Both the position numbers and the translations under genes were made by a program. From the NCBI GenBank assembly GCA_964036195.1, contig OZ038459.1, positions 23,867,206 to 23,931,205 of the forward strand: a DNA stretch of 64,000 nucleotides, in the 5' to 3' direction. Below, piece after piece: positions 41,240-53,700 of this stretch (the first letter of the stretch is position 1; each line of letters begins with the position of its first letter). The notes under the pieces were generated by a model that saw nothing but the letters and a program-made list of their open reading frames with translations, did not search any database and was not told where the DNA came from. Origin of the DNA: Sphaerolaimus hirsutus (lineage: Eukaryota; Nematoda; Chromadorea; Monhysterida; Sphaerolaimidae).

Positions 41240-43200
41240 AGGGTTGAGTTTACAATTCAGGGTTGAGTTGACAGGTGTTTATAAATTAGGGTTGAGTTGA
41301 CTGAAGTTTAAAAATAAGGAGCTGTGTTGACAAAAGTTTACAAATTAGAGGCTGAGTTTATGGGAGTTGAGTTGATGTGAGTTTACCAAATTAGGGGCTG
41401 AGTTTATGGGAGTTGACAATAACATTACCATAACCCTTAAGTGAGGCCCCCGGGGCTAAAAAATATTAATTGTGAAATGATGCATTTGTGGGTTTCTGAT
41501 TACAATGATTTGAAATATGCACTCCATTCTGACAGTACATTACCATAACCCTGAAATTGAACCCCTGGGGCCAAAACTTTCAAATTGTGAAATGATACAT
41601 TGTGGGTTTCTAATAGCACTGATTTGATATATAATGCACTCCATTTTGACACTACATTACCATAACCCTGAAAATGAACCACTGGGGCCAAAAACTTTCA
41701 ATTTGTGAAATGATGCATTTTTGGGTTTCTGACTGCACTGATTTCAAATTTGGGTTTCTGATTGCACTGATTTGATATATGCACTCCATTCTGACACTAG
41801 ATTACCATAACCCTAAAAATGAACCCATGGGGCCAAATACTTTCAATTTGAGAAATGATGCATTTTCAGGTTTCTGATTGCACTCATTTGAAACATGCAC
41901 TTCATTTTGACACTACATTACCATAACCCTTAAAATGAACCCCCTGGGCCAAAAACTTTCAAATCATAAAATGATGCATTTGTGGGTTTCTGATTGTAGC
42001 GATTTCAAATATGCATTCCATTACTAAAACCCTGAAATTGAACCCCTAGACCCAAAAATTCCAAATTGTGAAATGATGCATTTGGGTTTCTGATTACAAT
42101 GATTTGAAATATGCACTCCATTCTGACAGTACATTACCATAACCCTGAAATTGAACCCCTGGGGCCAAAACTTTCAAATTGTGAAATGATACATTGTGGG
42201 TTTCTAATTGCACTGATTTGATATATAATGCACTCCATTTTGACACTACATTACCATAACCCTGAAAATGAACCACTGGGGTTAAAAACTTTCAATTTGT
42301 GAAATGATGCATTTTTGGGTTTCTGATTGCACTGATTTCAAATTTGGGTTTCTGATTGCACTGATTTGATATATGCACTCCATTCTGACACTACATTACC
42401 ATAACCCTAAAAATGAACCCATGGGGCCAAATACTTTCAATTTGAGAAATGATGCATTTTCAGGTTTCTGATTGCACTCATTTGAAATATGCACTTCATT
42501 TTGACACTACATTACCATAACCCCAAAAATGAACCCCCTGGGCCAAAAACTTTCAAATCATAAAATGATGCATTTGTGGGTTTCTGATTGTAGCAATTTC
42601 AGATATGCACTCCATTACTAAAACTCTGAAATTGAACCCCTAGACCCAAAAATTTCAAATTGTGAAATGATGCATTTTGCGGGATTCTAAATGCACTGAT
42701 TTGAAATAACTCAATTTCAACTCTACATTACTGTAAGCCTTAAATTGAACCCCTGGGGCTATTAAATTAGAAATTGTGAAATTATGCATTTGTGGGTTTT
42801 TGATTGCCTTCATTTGAAAAATGCACTTGATTTTGACACTACATTACCATAACCCTGAAAATGAACCTCCAGGGCCAAAAATTTTCAAATCATAAAATGA
42901 TGCATTTGTGGGTTTCTGATTGTAGCCATTTCAAATATGCACTCCATTTTGACACCACATTACTAAAAGCCTGATAATGAACCCCTGGGCCCAAAAACTT
43001 TCAATTTGTGAAATGATACATCTGTGGGTTTTTATTGCAGTGATTTGAGATGTGCACTCCATTTTTACTCTACATTACCATAACCTTTAAGTCTAACCCC
43101 GAGGCTAAAAAATTGAAAATTGTGAATTGATGCATTTGTTGATTGATGATAGTGATGATTTGAAATATTCATTCCATTTTGACACTACATTACCATAAAC
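41240..43200. repeat. Complex satellite, about 100-145-bp monomers, 594-bp higher-order period
   Basis: Monomers contain CATTACCATAACCCTGAAA, TTCAAATTGTGAAATGATGC and GGGTTTCTGATTGCACTGAT. The segment from 41521 recurs from 42115 with few differences (period 594, about five monomers). 41240-41415 holds degenerate units of the 30-bp minisatellite that continues after 43200, so the satellite looks set into that minisatellite. Confidence 0.8.
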
Positions 43201-44035
43201 CTGAAAATGAGTTTACAGGGGTTTCCAAATGAGGGACTGAGTTTATTGGAGTTTCCAAATTAGGGGCAGAGTTTATGGGAGTTTCCAAATTAGGGGCTGA
43301 GTTTAAGGGAGTTTCCAAATTAGGGGCTGAGTTTATTGGAGTTTCTAAATTAGGGGCTGAGTTTATGGGAGTTTCCAAATCAGGGGCTGAGTTTACAGCA
43401 GTTTCCAAATTATGGGTTGAGTTTACAGGAGTTTCCAAATTAGGGGCTGTCTTTATGGGAGTTTCCAAATTATGGGCTGAGTTTATGGGAGTTTTCAAAT
43501 AAGAGGCGGAGTTTATGGGAGCTTACAAATTAGGGGCTGAGTTTACATGAGTTTGCAAGTTAGGGGTTGAGTTTACAGGAGTTTGCAAGTGAGGGGCTGA
43601 GTTTACAGGGGTTTCCAAATTAGGGGCTGAGTTTACAGAAGTTTCCAATTAGGGGCTGAGTTTATGGGAGTTTCCAAATTAGTGGCTGAGTTTACAGCAG
43701 TTTCCAAATTATGGGTTGAGTTTATGGGAGTTTCCAAATTAGGGGCTGAGTTTACGGGAGTTTCCACATTAGGGGCTAGTTTTATGGGAGTTTTCAAATT
43801 AGAGGCTGAGTTTATGGGAGCTTACAAATTAGGGGCTGAGTTTACAGGAGTTTGCAAGTTAGGGGCTGAGTTTACAGGAGTTTGCAAGTTAGGGGCTGAG
43901 TTTACAGGGGTTTCCAAATTAGGGGCTGAGTTTACAGAAGTTTGCAAGTTAGGGGCTGAGTTTATGGGAGTTTCCAAATTAGGGGCTGAGTTTACAGGAG
44001 TTTCCAAACCAGGGGCTGCATTTACAGGATTCAGA
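43201..44035. repeat. 30-bp minisatellite (about 27 units)
   Basis: Tandem units such as GAGTTTATGGGAGTTTCCAA followed by ATTAGGGGCT, period 30. Because 30 is ten codons, several frames stay open: plus-strand frames read a decapeptide like GVSKLGAEFM again and again, and the minus strand reads NSAPNLETPI. I regard these frames as by-products of the period. Confidence 0.9.
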
Positions 44036-44768
44036 GGGGGTCCCCATGGGGTGCCATTTTGGGGGTCTCTAGGGGTGCCATTTTTTGGAGGTACATATGG
44101 GGGTGCCATTTCAAGGGGGTTCCCATTAGATGCCATTTTTTGGGGAGTCCCCACGGGGGCCATTTTTTGCTGGTCCTCAGGGGGGTGCTATTTTTTTTTG
44201 GGGGGGGGGGGTGTCCATAGGGGGTGCCATTTGGGGGGGGTACCCAGGGGGTGCCATTTTTGGAGAGTCCCCAGGGGGGGGCCATCTTTGGGTGGGTACC
44301 CAGGGGGTGCCATTTTTGTGGGGGTTCCAAGGGGGTGCCATGTTTGGGGGGTCCTTAGGGGGGTGCCATTTTTTTTGGGGGGGGGGGGGTCCCTAGGGGG
44401 GTGCCATGATTGGGGGGTCCCTAGGGAGTGCCATTTTTTGGTGGTCCTCAGGGCAGGCTGACCGTGAAAATATAACACGTGGTATAATAGCGTGTTATAA
44501 GAGGCGCGTACAGATTTTTGCCTAACGCGCACTAGTATTTGGATGCGGGTATTGTTTACCTTAATTTACACAAATCCGACTCGTTGCGCGTAAGCGGGCA
44601 CACGGAAAACAGAGGTCAATCCATTTACCGTGTCAGCTGTTTTCACTAACACGCATCGTTGGTAAGAAATCGTGTTAGTAAAATGTGGCATACCCGAATG
44701 ACAAAAGTTTTTCGGGTTAAGCGTGTTATAACTTGACAAACACAGAGTGAAACCTTGGGTCTGGGCGG

Positions 44769-45269
44769 CATAGTTGTTAAAACGTATTTACTTTTACTCG
44801 ATGAATACGTATACTCGAATACAGAGTAAATACGTTTACGTTTCCTCCGAAAAAAGTTCTGGTACTCGCTTTTATGTATACTTTTTGAAAGTAATCGAGT
44901 ACAGAAAACGTATTTTAGATAGCCTTTTATATAGGTTTTTAAAGGCATAGAAGGGAAAAAACGGAGAAAATTAGCTAAGAATACATAATGGGTATAGAAC
45001 CAAAAATATAGTCAAAAATCGCGTAAAATAGGCAAAAAGTTATGAAAATAGCTAATTTTGAGTGACATTTCTCGAAAATTTTGGCGACATTTCTCAAAAG
45101 TACTTACGTTTACATTTTCTGCAGGGAAAAGTATGTTTACTCACGTTTATTCATGAGTAAAAGTAAAACAAATTTACTTTATGTTTTCTGTACACAAGGG
45201 GTGAGTAAAAAATAAATACTTTACATTTACGTATACTTTTAAAAAAGTTCGGTACTTTTAACAACTCTG
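44769..45269. mobile_element. hAT-like MITE, CAACTCTG end
   Basis: CATAGTTGTTAAAACG to TACTTTTAACAACTCTG; CTGGGCGG (44761-44768) against CTGGGTGG (45270-45277), 7 of 8. Subterminal ACGTATTTACTTTTACTCG words. Confidence 0.7.
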
Positions 45270-45701
45270 CTGGGTGGTGTAAGCAAAGTGGGACAAATAT
45301 AACAAGATATACTCCGTGGACATCACACTTAGTATGGAAACCTACCATAACCCATCTGAATAATGAATCAAAAATTACACAGTTTTTTCATCACAATATT
45401 TCATTTTTACTATGGAATGATTAATTTCGAAATTTCTCTTCGAAACTTTTTACTTTTATTCATGAGTAAATGTGAGTAAAATACTTTCTCCCCAGAAAAT
45501 GTAAAAGTGCATATTTTTAGGAATGTTGCCCCAATTTTCACAAAGAATCATCATTATTCATACCTTTTTGACCATTTTAACCTTAAAATTCACTAGTTGA
45601 TGCTAATGATGGCAAACCCACTTGAAAAAAGTATTTTAATTTTTAAGTGTTTGTTTCTAGAATGACTTGTTGAATTTTACTGAAAACAGTTTGTACTAAT
45701 G

Positions 45702-46265
45702 GCCCTGTGCACACTAGTTTTCACATGAAATTTAGAAAATTTCATTGAAAAAACTTTGAATGTGATTGAGTTTTCCACAATTGATCATTTCTAATCGCCA
45801 TCAACTGTAGTTGATGGTCAACTCATTGTAGAAAACTCAAATGCATTCTACTGTATTTCCTCGAAATACCCCCCCCCAAATTGAGTGTAAAGAGAACGTA
45901 CATCACAAATATGGCAGTTTGTGTTCTGCGTAGTGCAGAACACACGTTAAAACAATGTCGGAATCACGGTAGAACAGGTTACATACCATCTACATACTAA
46001 TATTAGTCTACAGAACCTTATAAATGGCGGTTTTTGTTGCATTTTTCGACGTCTGCGTACGTTTCAGACGACAATTTCGTACTTGGTTTTCAAAAATTTT
46101 CTTGTGAAATAATACCCCCCCCCTCGAAATACCCCCCCCCTCGTTTGACCCCCCCCCTCTCGGGACCATTATGAAACAATCACCCCCCGGGGGGTATTTC
46201 GAGGAAATACGGTAAACTGATTTGTGAGTTTTCAAAATTTTGTGTGAAAACTAGTGTGCGCAGGC
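45702..46265. mobile_element. CACACTAGTTTTCAC palindrome split by a MITE
   Basis: GCCCTGTGCACACTAGTTTT and AAAACTAGTGTGCGCAGGC are the outer arms. The inner MITE (45849-46214) runs TACTGTATTTCCTCGAAATA to CGAGGAAATACGGTA and contains the GACCATTATGAAACAATCAC motif. Confidence 0.7.
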
Positions 46266-46320
46266 ACAATAGATTTTTAAGTGTTTTCCAGTACAATAAA
46301 AACAGTATTCTACGCAAGGG

Positions 46321-46527
46321 CAGGGTTGGCAAAATGTCAGAAAAAAATAAAATGGAAAATTTAAGAATATCATAAAATAATATGGATTCCGATTTTTTCT
46401 TTAAAAAATGTAAAATGGTTTTATTTATATTATTACTGACATTTCAGAATAAAATAAAATAAAACCTGAAAAAAATAAAAATAAAATACAATTTTAGTCA
46501 AAATAATTTTACTCAAACAAACCCTGC
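46321..46527. mobile_element. Short CAGGGTTGG hAT-like MITE
   Basis: CAGGGTTGGCAAAATGTCAG to CAAACAAACCCTG with AATAAAATAAAA arrays. The flanks match only at 5 of 8 bases, so the duplication has decayed. Small relative of 27801-28826. Confidence 0.65.
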
Positions 46528-46970
46528 TTGAGGGCGAGTAAAAGTAAATAAATTTTACTTATACATATACTTTGAAAAACGCCCAGTAATTTTAACAACT
46601 CTGATAGTTTGTAGAAGAAACATAACGTGTTATAAACAGGGTTCTACCCGCTATCCGGTGCGCGTATATTTTTTGGTTTGACCCGCATCAATTATACGGC
46701 CCACACCTAATGACACGCAATCCTACTATAACACGGCCTGTTGCGGGTTATTGAATAATAGCGTTTTTTGTGTGTGCTCATTTGCGCGTCAGACCGTCAG
46801 ACGGGTCATTTACTTATTCCAGGTGACCATTTTCAGCGTAAACAAACAACAGACGTGCTATGAGCGGGTTACAACCGGAATTTTTAGCGTGTTACGCGTT
46901 ACAATGAAATATTGTGTATCTCGCGGCCAGCCTGCCTCAGGGGGTGCCATTTCTGTGGGGTCCTTAGGGG

Positions 46971-47680
46971 CAGGCTGTCCGCGAGGGTTCCGCGCGTACA
47001 TTTCCACACGCAAGCACGCAAAAAAACATTGGGTGGACACGTGTTCCGCGCAATGACACAAACATAGGTCGCCTGACGCGCGCACAGACACACAACAGAC
47101 GCAGCCCTGCGCGCGCACAAAAATGGCGCGCGCATAACAGGCGACCTCTGCGTGTGGAACAAAACGTTTCCACACGCTCAAAATAATCGCAGGAGCTATG
47201 AAATATGGTGTTAAATTCCGCAATTAATTATTCCATGATAAAAACGAAATAGTATGATGAAAAACTGAATAATTTTTGGTTCATTTTTCAGATGGTTTTC
47301 ACTTTTTTTAAGTCATTACTTAAGTCATTTTAAGTGCTCAACCATCAAAATCGGTAGAGAAATGCATGGAGAAATGCTGTTCCGACTGTGCACCCACTAA
47401 AAAATTTCCCACTAATGACTTGGTATTACCCAATAAGCTCATTACGTGTTCGTTTTGCGAACACGTAGAATTTGTGTCGTGCTAAAACAAACGTTTCCGC
47501 GCGCCTGGTCGATTTGACCTCCATAAGTTTGCGCGCATAGACACGTTTTCCTTTCGTGCACATATACCAGATCACCACATAAGCGCGCTGTAGCATTCTC
47601 TATGCGCGGAACAAAAATGGGTTCCGCGCGTTTGTTTTTGCAGGGTATTTTTCACGCGCGGAAACGTCGCGGCCAGCCTG
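46971..47680. mobile_element. hAT-like MITE, CAGGCTG ends, perfect 8-bp duplication
   Basis: CAGGCTGTCCGCGAGG to CGTCGCGGCCAGCCTG; CTTAGGGG at 46963-46970 and 47681-47688. The ends are rich in GCGCGC. Same family as 44454-46934, and in the same minisatellite. Confidence 0.85.
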
Positions 47681-47810
47681 CTTAGGGGGTCCATTTTTGA
47701 CCAGTTCTCAGGGGGTGCCATTTTTGGGGGGTTCCCCGGGGGTGCTATTTGGAAGGGGGTACCCACTGGGGTGTCAGTTTTTGCAAGCCTCTGAGTAGTG
47801 GGTTTTGTGG

Positions 47811-49220
47811 TTCTCTACAATTAATACCACAAGGATTTACAAACACAAAAAGAACAGCAAAGCACAAATGTAACCAATTTAAGATTACAACAAAGTTTGA
47901 CACCTTGCATAAACCACACTATCATATCACAAAACCTATACCACACAGAATGCACACTGCACACCGTCATACCAAATCACTAACTGTCCACATTTTACTA
48001 CTGACTTTCATGCCCAACCATTTTACAGAAGTTTACAAAAATCCATTCCAAAACATTGCATCTTTGGTATTGGTCTTGTTATTGTTGGTACATTACATAC
48101 TGCATTTCAAAACACATGCCTAGCATGTGGGCAAACTTAACTAAAGTATCATATTTCCTCCAATGACAGAGGACCCATATATTTTTTCACCACCTCTTTA
48201 CCCACCTCTCCATTGAAGACACCAGTCTAGACTTTAAGCCATATTATAGGAAATACACCACTCTAATTAAGGTTGCCCACATGCTAGCCATGTAGTTTGA
48301 TGTAATGTAAAGTCGGCAGACGTATCGCCCTACAAACATTTGCGTCAGTCTCTCCAGTGGAGAGTGCATGTCGTCATTATTGTGACGCAATATTTTAATG
48401 ATTGGAATGGATCGGGTCACGTATGAAAACTTGGCTCTTATCCCAGTTTCCAATTGCGTATTATACAAATGCGAGTAAAAAGTCAAAGTTAGCTAAAAAT
48501 CGTAAAAAGTTGCTCCACTTTGCCAATTTCCACCTTTATAATCGCTATTTTTGTTTATATACATGGTTATATAGTTAGTGTTAGCGTTTTTTATTCACAT
48601 TTATAGCGGATTTCGCAATTTTGGCTGGCTCTCAAAGTTCTCATATGGGGACTCTTCCATTAGAACGGAGCCAACAAATGAAAAATAAACAAAAACGGTA
48701 AAAGGGTCATTTAAACAGTCAAATTTTTTCGCTTGCAACGGACAACCTTGACACGAAACGTTGAAACGGGTGGCGTGCACGCACGGACACAGCGAAGCGT
48801 CCATTTCTCTTTAAATATTTTTTTCTTTTTCAATTCCGAGCGTCCGGGTGGGACCCAAGTTTTGTGTTCGCTCTATTCGCGAGCGAATTCTAACTCTCCG
48901 ATTTTGTAGGGTGAAATGTCCGCCGACTTTACCAACAATAACAAAACCAATACCAAAGATGCAATCTTTTGGAATAGATTTTTGATTAGTTCCTTAAAAT
49001 GGTTGGGCATGAAACTCAATGGTAAAATGTGGACAGTTTGGCAATTTGGTATGATGGTGTGCAGTGTGCATTCTGTGTGGTATAGGTTTTGTGATATGAT
49101 AGTGTGGTTTTTGCAAGGTGTCAAACTTTGTTGTAATCTTAATTGGTTATGTTTATGTTTTGCTGTTCTTTTTGTGTTTGTAAATCCTTGTGGTATTAAT
49201 TGTAGAGAACCACAAAACCC
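47811..49220. mobile_element. 1.4-kb element with about 285-bp inverted repeats
   Basis: The left arm starts GGTTTTGTGGTTCTCTACAA and the right arm is its complement, ending TTGTAGAGAACCACAAAACC; both include TTTTGTGTTTGTAAATCC and CAATACCAAAGATGCA words. The arms meet a unique centre at about 48093-48926. No clear target duplication. Long inverted repeats suggest a MULE or foldback element. Open frames on the arms are mirror images of each other. Confidence 0.7.
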
Positions 49221-49880
49221 GACTGAAGGTCGGAGAGAATCCTGCTAGTATTAGAACAATGACACTAAAAAAGCCATCACAGCAACGTGCATTACATTGC
49301 GTTTCACGTTTCAGCGTGCATTACATTGCGTCACTTTTTATGTGTACACGCGCCAGTTCTGGGTATTGATGGATTTCGATCCCTTGATATGCCTTTTCCG
49401 GTGCCCCACTTTTTCTGGCCGGTGCCAGCACCAAAGGCACCGGCCAAAAATTGGCACTGCACCGCAACGGCACCGGTGCTATTTTGAAAAAAGGGCACCG
49501 GCACCGGCGTGGCACCTCGGAAAATCACAAAAACACCGCACCGGCACCGGCACCGGTGCTGGTGCCCTTCGGTGCCCAGCACCTGGGCACCGGTGCCCCG
49601 GTGCCTTTACATCACTAGGTATAAGTTCACAGTGTCCATTTTGAGGGTGGGTATTTCGAGGGGGGGTATTTCGAGGGGGGGTATTTTGAGGAAATACGGT
49701 ATTACTGCTTACTTGTATCGCAGCAACACATGACTTGTTTGTGTAGCAATCTACGTTTTTACGTCCAATTATATCATATTTATTTGGACACATTTTTACC
49801 TGTTTTGGGTACGAAAATGCCTACTCTTTACCACGATCCTTACGAAAATTTCTGACGAATTAATCCCCCCCTCAAATAGA

Positions 49881-50143
49881 CCGGGCAATGGTCACTTGAC
49901 AACTTAGGCAGTTGACAACTAGGGAAAACCAGGCAGTTGACAACTAATTATCAGGCAGTTCCCAACTGCTACTACCCCACTTGACAACCAGAGTTCAACC
50001 TGGATTTTACGCTCACTTGACAACTAATTATCAGGCAGTTCCCAACTGCTACTACCCCACTTGATAACTAAATTTCAACCAGGATTTTACTCTCACTTGA
50101 CAACTTGACAATGCCATTTCCACGCTCACTTCACAACCTCATA
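49881..50143. repeat. MULE left inverted repeat
   Basis: Contains an internal direct duplication: ACTAATTATCAGGCAGTTCC and CCCAACTGCTACTACCCCAC both occur twice (near 49946/50021 and 49961/50036). The right repeat has the same internal duplication, so it predates the last transposition. Confidence 0.9.
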
Positions 50144-50763
50144 TGCATTCATTCACAGAGTAAAAAAGTATCTTCACAGATGTAACAGATGCCACATGTA
50201 TTTACACAGCGTGTGGTGTGTTTTCCTTATGCAAACACTGTCACTTTCATCAAAGTTACTTAAAATTTTTAGTATGATCCATAATCAAACGGTTCAGGTG
50301 CGTACACGTGCTTTGCGCCTGATGCAATATTACTTCCTGCCTTTGATGAGACGGTGTTTATCAAAGGTGCATGCCATGAAAGCAGTTTGTCGAATGCCTG
50401 GGAACACTTAGTGTGGCTAAAAATGGGATTATCCAGGCAAGAAAAAAAAGCATTTAGATATGTGCATTTCTGGTATAATGTAATATTGAGAATCATTGTC
50501 ACCCAAATGTGACAAATGCCACATGCACGCGTCTGTTTTCATTCATTGTGCAAACATTGTCACAGAAATCAAAAGCAACTTCCAATATGTATAATCTATA
50601 ATACAAATGGTGTTATGTGATGCAACATCATTTCCTGTTTTGTCAATTTGGTGTCAATCAAAGATGTCAATCAATCAATCAGGCAACAAAAAATGCATTA
50701 AGATTTCTGAATTTTCAACTTGGTCAAATGTGCAATTTAGAATCATTTGCACATTTGGTCATC

Positions 50764-53700
50764 ATGGCTGAGGGTTTTGGTAGGATCGATGAGTTTTTGC
50801 AAGGCTTGTCGACTAAAAATAAACCTGTGCTTTTCCTCAAAAGTAATACCCATGCTGATCACTACATGAAGTTTGTGTTAGCCACCGACAAAGGCGATAA
50901 GCAATTTTTCACTTGTGCTGACTGTGGCGGAATCACCAAAAATCAGCTGCGACCCTGTATCCAAGTGAAGTTTGTCATCATGTTATCTCTCTCTGTATTT
51001 TTCATGCTTTCATATTTTCTATTTGTATTGCTGCAACATAGGGAAGGCACGCTCATGACAAATCCCGATAGCACCAAAAAGCCACACATCTGCACGCAAG
51101 ATTTCCAGCGCTATCCTCCACGCACACTTGCCCATGTCAAAGCAGACCAAATTTTTCAGTGAGTGAAACACCTTTTAATCTTGATGAGTGTTAATAAGGT
51201 TTGGATGACCGACATTGTATTGAATATTCGTTAAAATATCAATGTGTGAGTAATTATCATGTATTTTCCTATACACTTTGAATGCACTTTTCCAAATGAC
51301 AATATGGGGTTTACATACACTACTTGACATCCACAGTATTGAATCATATTGTTTGTATTTATGTGCCAGCAAGCTTTCAATTGGGATTGCACACAGTTGA
51401 AATTTGGTGTCGTTGTCAATTAATGTGTGTATTGCCATCAGTTCTTGACACGTTTTTTCTTGTGCTTTCCATCACCATTCAGGCAAAGTTGTCAAAGTCA
51501 TGTCATCCCATCCTTATGAATATTTCTTCTGTTATCAATTTATTCTAAGCTGCGATTACAGCTTGATATGAAATTCAAATGTATTAGGGTGCAGATTCAA
51601 TTTTAGCGGTTGGATTTTTGATGTCGAAATTCCGTATGCCGCAAAAGTATTTATGTTTGAGATCGCAAAATAGAAACTGAATTAGTTTACCGTATTTCCT
51701 CGAATTACCCCCCCCCCCCTTAAATTAAACCCCCCAGGTGTTTTCGAGTTGGGGTAAAAATACCCACCCCCCTTGAAATACCCCCCATCCAATGTTTTAG
51801 GTATGTAAAAGCGTGTTCCTAATAATAATAGCGAAATAATAAACCCCCCTCGAAATCCACCCCCCCCCTCAAATACGGTACACCCTAATACTCATCCATG
51901 AATTTTATATCGAAGTGTAATACCAGCTTTACCTGGCATCTAAGAACACTGCGCATTTGTGCAGGCACAAAGTACAGTCAATTGCTTGTGGGCGGGAAGG
52001 TTATGTGAAGCCTAAAAGAGCCATTGCTGCTGTACAACGTGACACTGAGAATATACATGACCCTGAATTGCGGGTGATGGTCAGAAATAAAATTGCCAAA
52101 CTTGCCAAAAAGCGAAGTACATTGCAGCGAGCCAATGGCAAAAGTGGCTGCAATGTGAAGTTGCTCACCCAAATGTGTAGCCAGTTGAAGGTATAATATT
52201 TAATTTTTAATTTGATTTTATAGTCACTAGTAACGATGGCAAACACTGGAAAAAGTGTTAAAAATTTCAAGAGTTTTTTCTGTTGGTTTTTTGTTTTGTT
52301 TTCAAATTTTAAATACATATTCATATCTTTTTTTATCCATTTTCAGTGAAACGTTTTTTCAATCCTTCAGTGTGATAAAAGTTCAACACACATAAAAAAT
52401 CAAAAATGTTTTCTATTTTCCGAAATTTTGTTTGCCATCGTTACAGTTGCCACCAACGATGGATAATTTTTCTTTAAAAAACACTTTCTGTGTTTTGAGT
52501 TTTTCAAAATTGAATACATCTGTTTTGAGTTTTTATGCAACAAAAAATTGAGTAAAATTTCAATTTTACTTAATTTCTTGATTTCTCAATTTCTGGTTTC
52601 CGTGTTTCCATGTTCTCCAATAAAAACCTCAGCTGGGTTTTGAGTTTTTCAAAATTTTTGTATTTCCGCGTTTCTGTGTAAAACAAAAACACAGAAACTA
52701 AATGAGTTTCTGAGTTCAATTTCTGTGTTTTTCCATCGTTGGTTGCCACAGTTTTACATGCCATACATGTAGGTAACATACCGCGAGCGCATGCGTCTCA
52801 TCAACAATGAGATAACAGAGGATGAAATTGATGATGAGGAAATAATGTGTTCCTACATTGCGGGTGATGGGCACTCTCCAATTGTTTTGCTTATGACTAA
52901 AGATATGGCCCGATTTGCTCACGAGTGCAAACAATTTACTTGTGATGGCACATTTGAACATGTGCCCGAAGGTTCTGCTCAGGTGATAATATTATAAAAT
53001 TATTTATTTAGAACCCACAAAAATTGCATCAGTGTGTTTAAAAAAGTGTTTTTGCATAGGTCTATGGGGTGACCGGCACAGTTACCAACCCATCGATGGG
53101 TCGACGGGAGTCCCACTGTGTTGCGCTAGCTGTTTTACCCTCAAAACAGAGTTGGTTGTAAAATTGTGAATTTTTTTACATCTTCTTGCATAAATTTATG
53201 CTATTCATTGTCAAAAATTTCAGCGGGAGTTTATGAAGAAATGTGGGGACTGATCGCTGCTCGTGTTATTGATGTATGTGGTAGCACTGGCATGATGGCG
53301 ACAGCCACCTACAATTTTGACTTTGAGTTTGCTGCCATAAATGCTGCGAGGAGCCAGTTTGGGCACCACATTGTTGTCTTAGGGTGCCTTTTCCACAAAA
53401 TCAAAGCTATTGGTGACCGCTTGAGGGGCCCTTTGCTGAAATTCTATGTGCGGGATGAAATGTTCAGAAGGTAAAGAACTAGCTTTGAAACTTCATTACT
53501 TGCTTGCTCATCAAACTTTTGTATGTTAAGAATGGTGTCCCATAATGCAGATGGGTCCGAAAATTGTGTGTCATTGCGCTCCTGCCACCTGAAATGCAAC
53601 TTCAGGAGGCGGAAAGGTTGCTCCATCGTGATAATGTACCAGCTGCCACACCCAACTTGGATCCACTAATCAACGAGTTCATTGTGTATTATAGAGACTA

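Larger units (their letters stand above)
44454..46934. mobile_element. hAT-like element, CAGGCTG ends, perfect 8-bp duplication
   Basis: CAGGCTGACCGTGA to TCGCGGCCAGCCTG, flanked by CCTCAGGG at 44446-44453 and 46935-46942. GCGTGTTATAA words recur near both ends. Inside are a hAT MITE (44769-45269), a palindrome (45702-46265) with its own MITE, and a CAGGGTTGG MITE (46321-46527). No transposase frame. Confidence 0.85.
44036..47810. repeat. GGGGTGCCATTTTT minisatellite, interrupted by two hATs
   Basis: Units like GGGGGTGCCATTTTTGGGG and TCCCTAGGGGG, period about 35-45, fill 44036-44453. They resume at 46943-46962 and 47689-47780 after two hAT insertions. GGGGGGG runs reach 13 G. Confidence 0.8.
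40297..49617. mobile_element. 9.3-kb insertion with hAT-type ends and 8-bp duplication
   Basis: TAGTGATGTTAAAGGCACC at 40297 and GGTGCCTTTACATCACTA ending at 49617 are inverted; GGTATAAG stands at 40289-40296 and 49618-49625. Both ends carry about 200 bp of GGCACCG arrays (40313-40503, 49399-49606). The interior is satellite and minisatellite DNA plus four smaller elements and no transposase. It is either one very large hAT or a short GGCACC MITE later opened by about 8.9 kb. Confidence 0.75.
39529..49701. mobile_element. TACCGTATTTCC MITE split by a palindrome and a 9.3-kb insertion
   Basis: Left end TACCGTATTTCCTCGAAATA at 39529, right end TTTGAGGAAATACGGTA at 49701. Pieces 39529-39731, 40130-40296 and 49618-49701 together resemble the family member at 2746-3214. 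A PIF-like palindrome (39732-40129) and the 40297-49617 insertion account for the rest. Confidence 0.75.

Noticed and set aside
43664-44461. 265-codon open frame as a gene
   Set aside because: It is made entirely of minisatellite units whose period is a multiple of three, and the opposite strand is open too.
47749-49248. Paired frames (47749-48123, 48916-49248) as duplicated genes
   Set aside because: They lie on the two arms of one inverted repeat and differ in frame; they mirror the repeat and not a protein.
50970-51041. Hydrophobic segment as a membrane helix in the transposase
   Set aside because: It has GT...AG borders, is 72 bp like the other short introns, and splits a Cys/His domain; it is best read as an in-frame intron.
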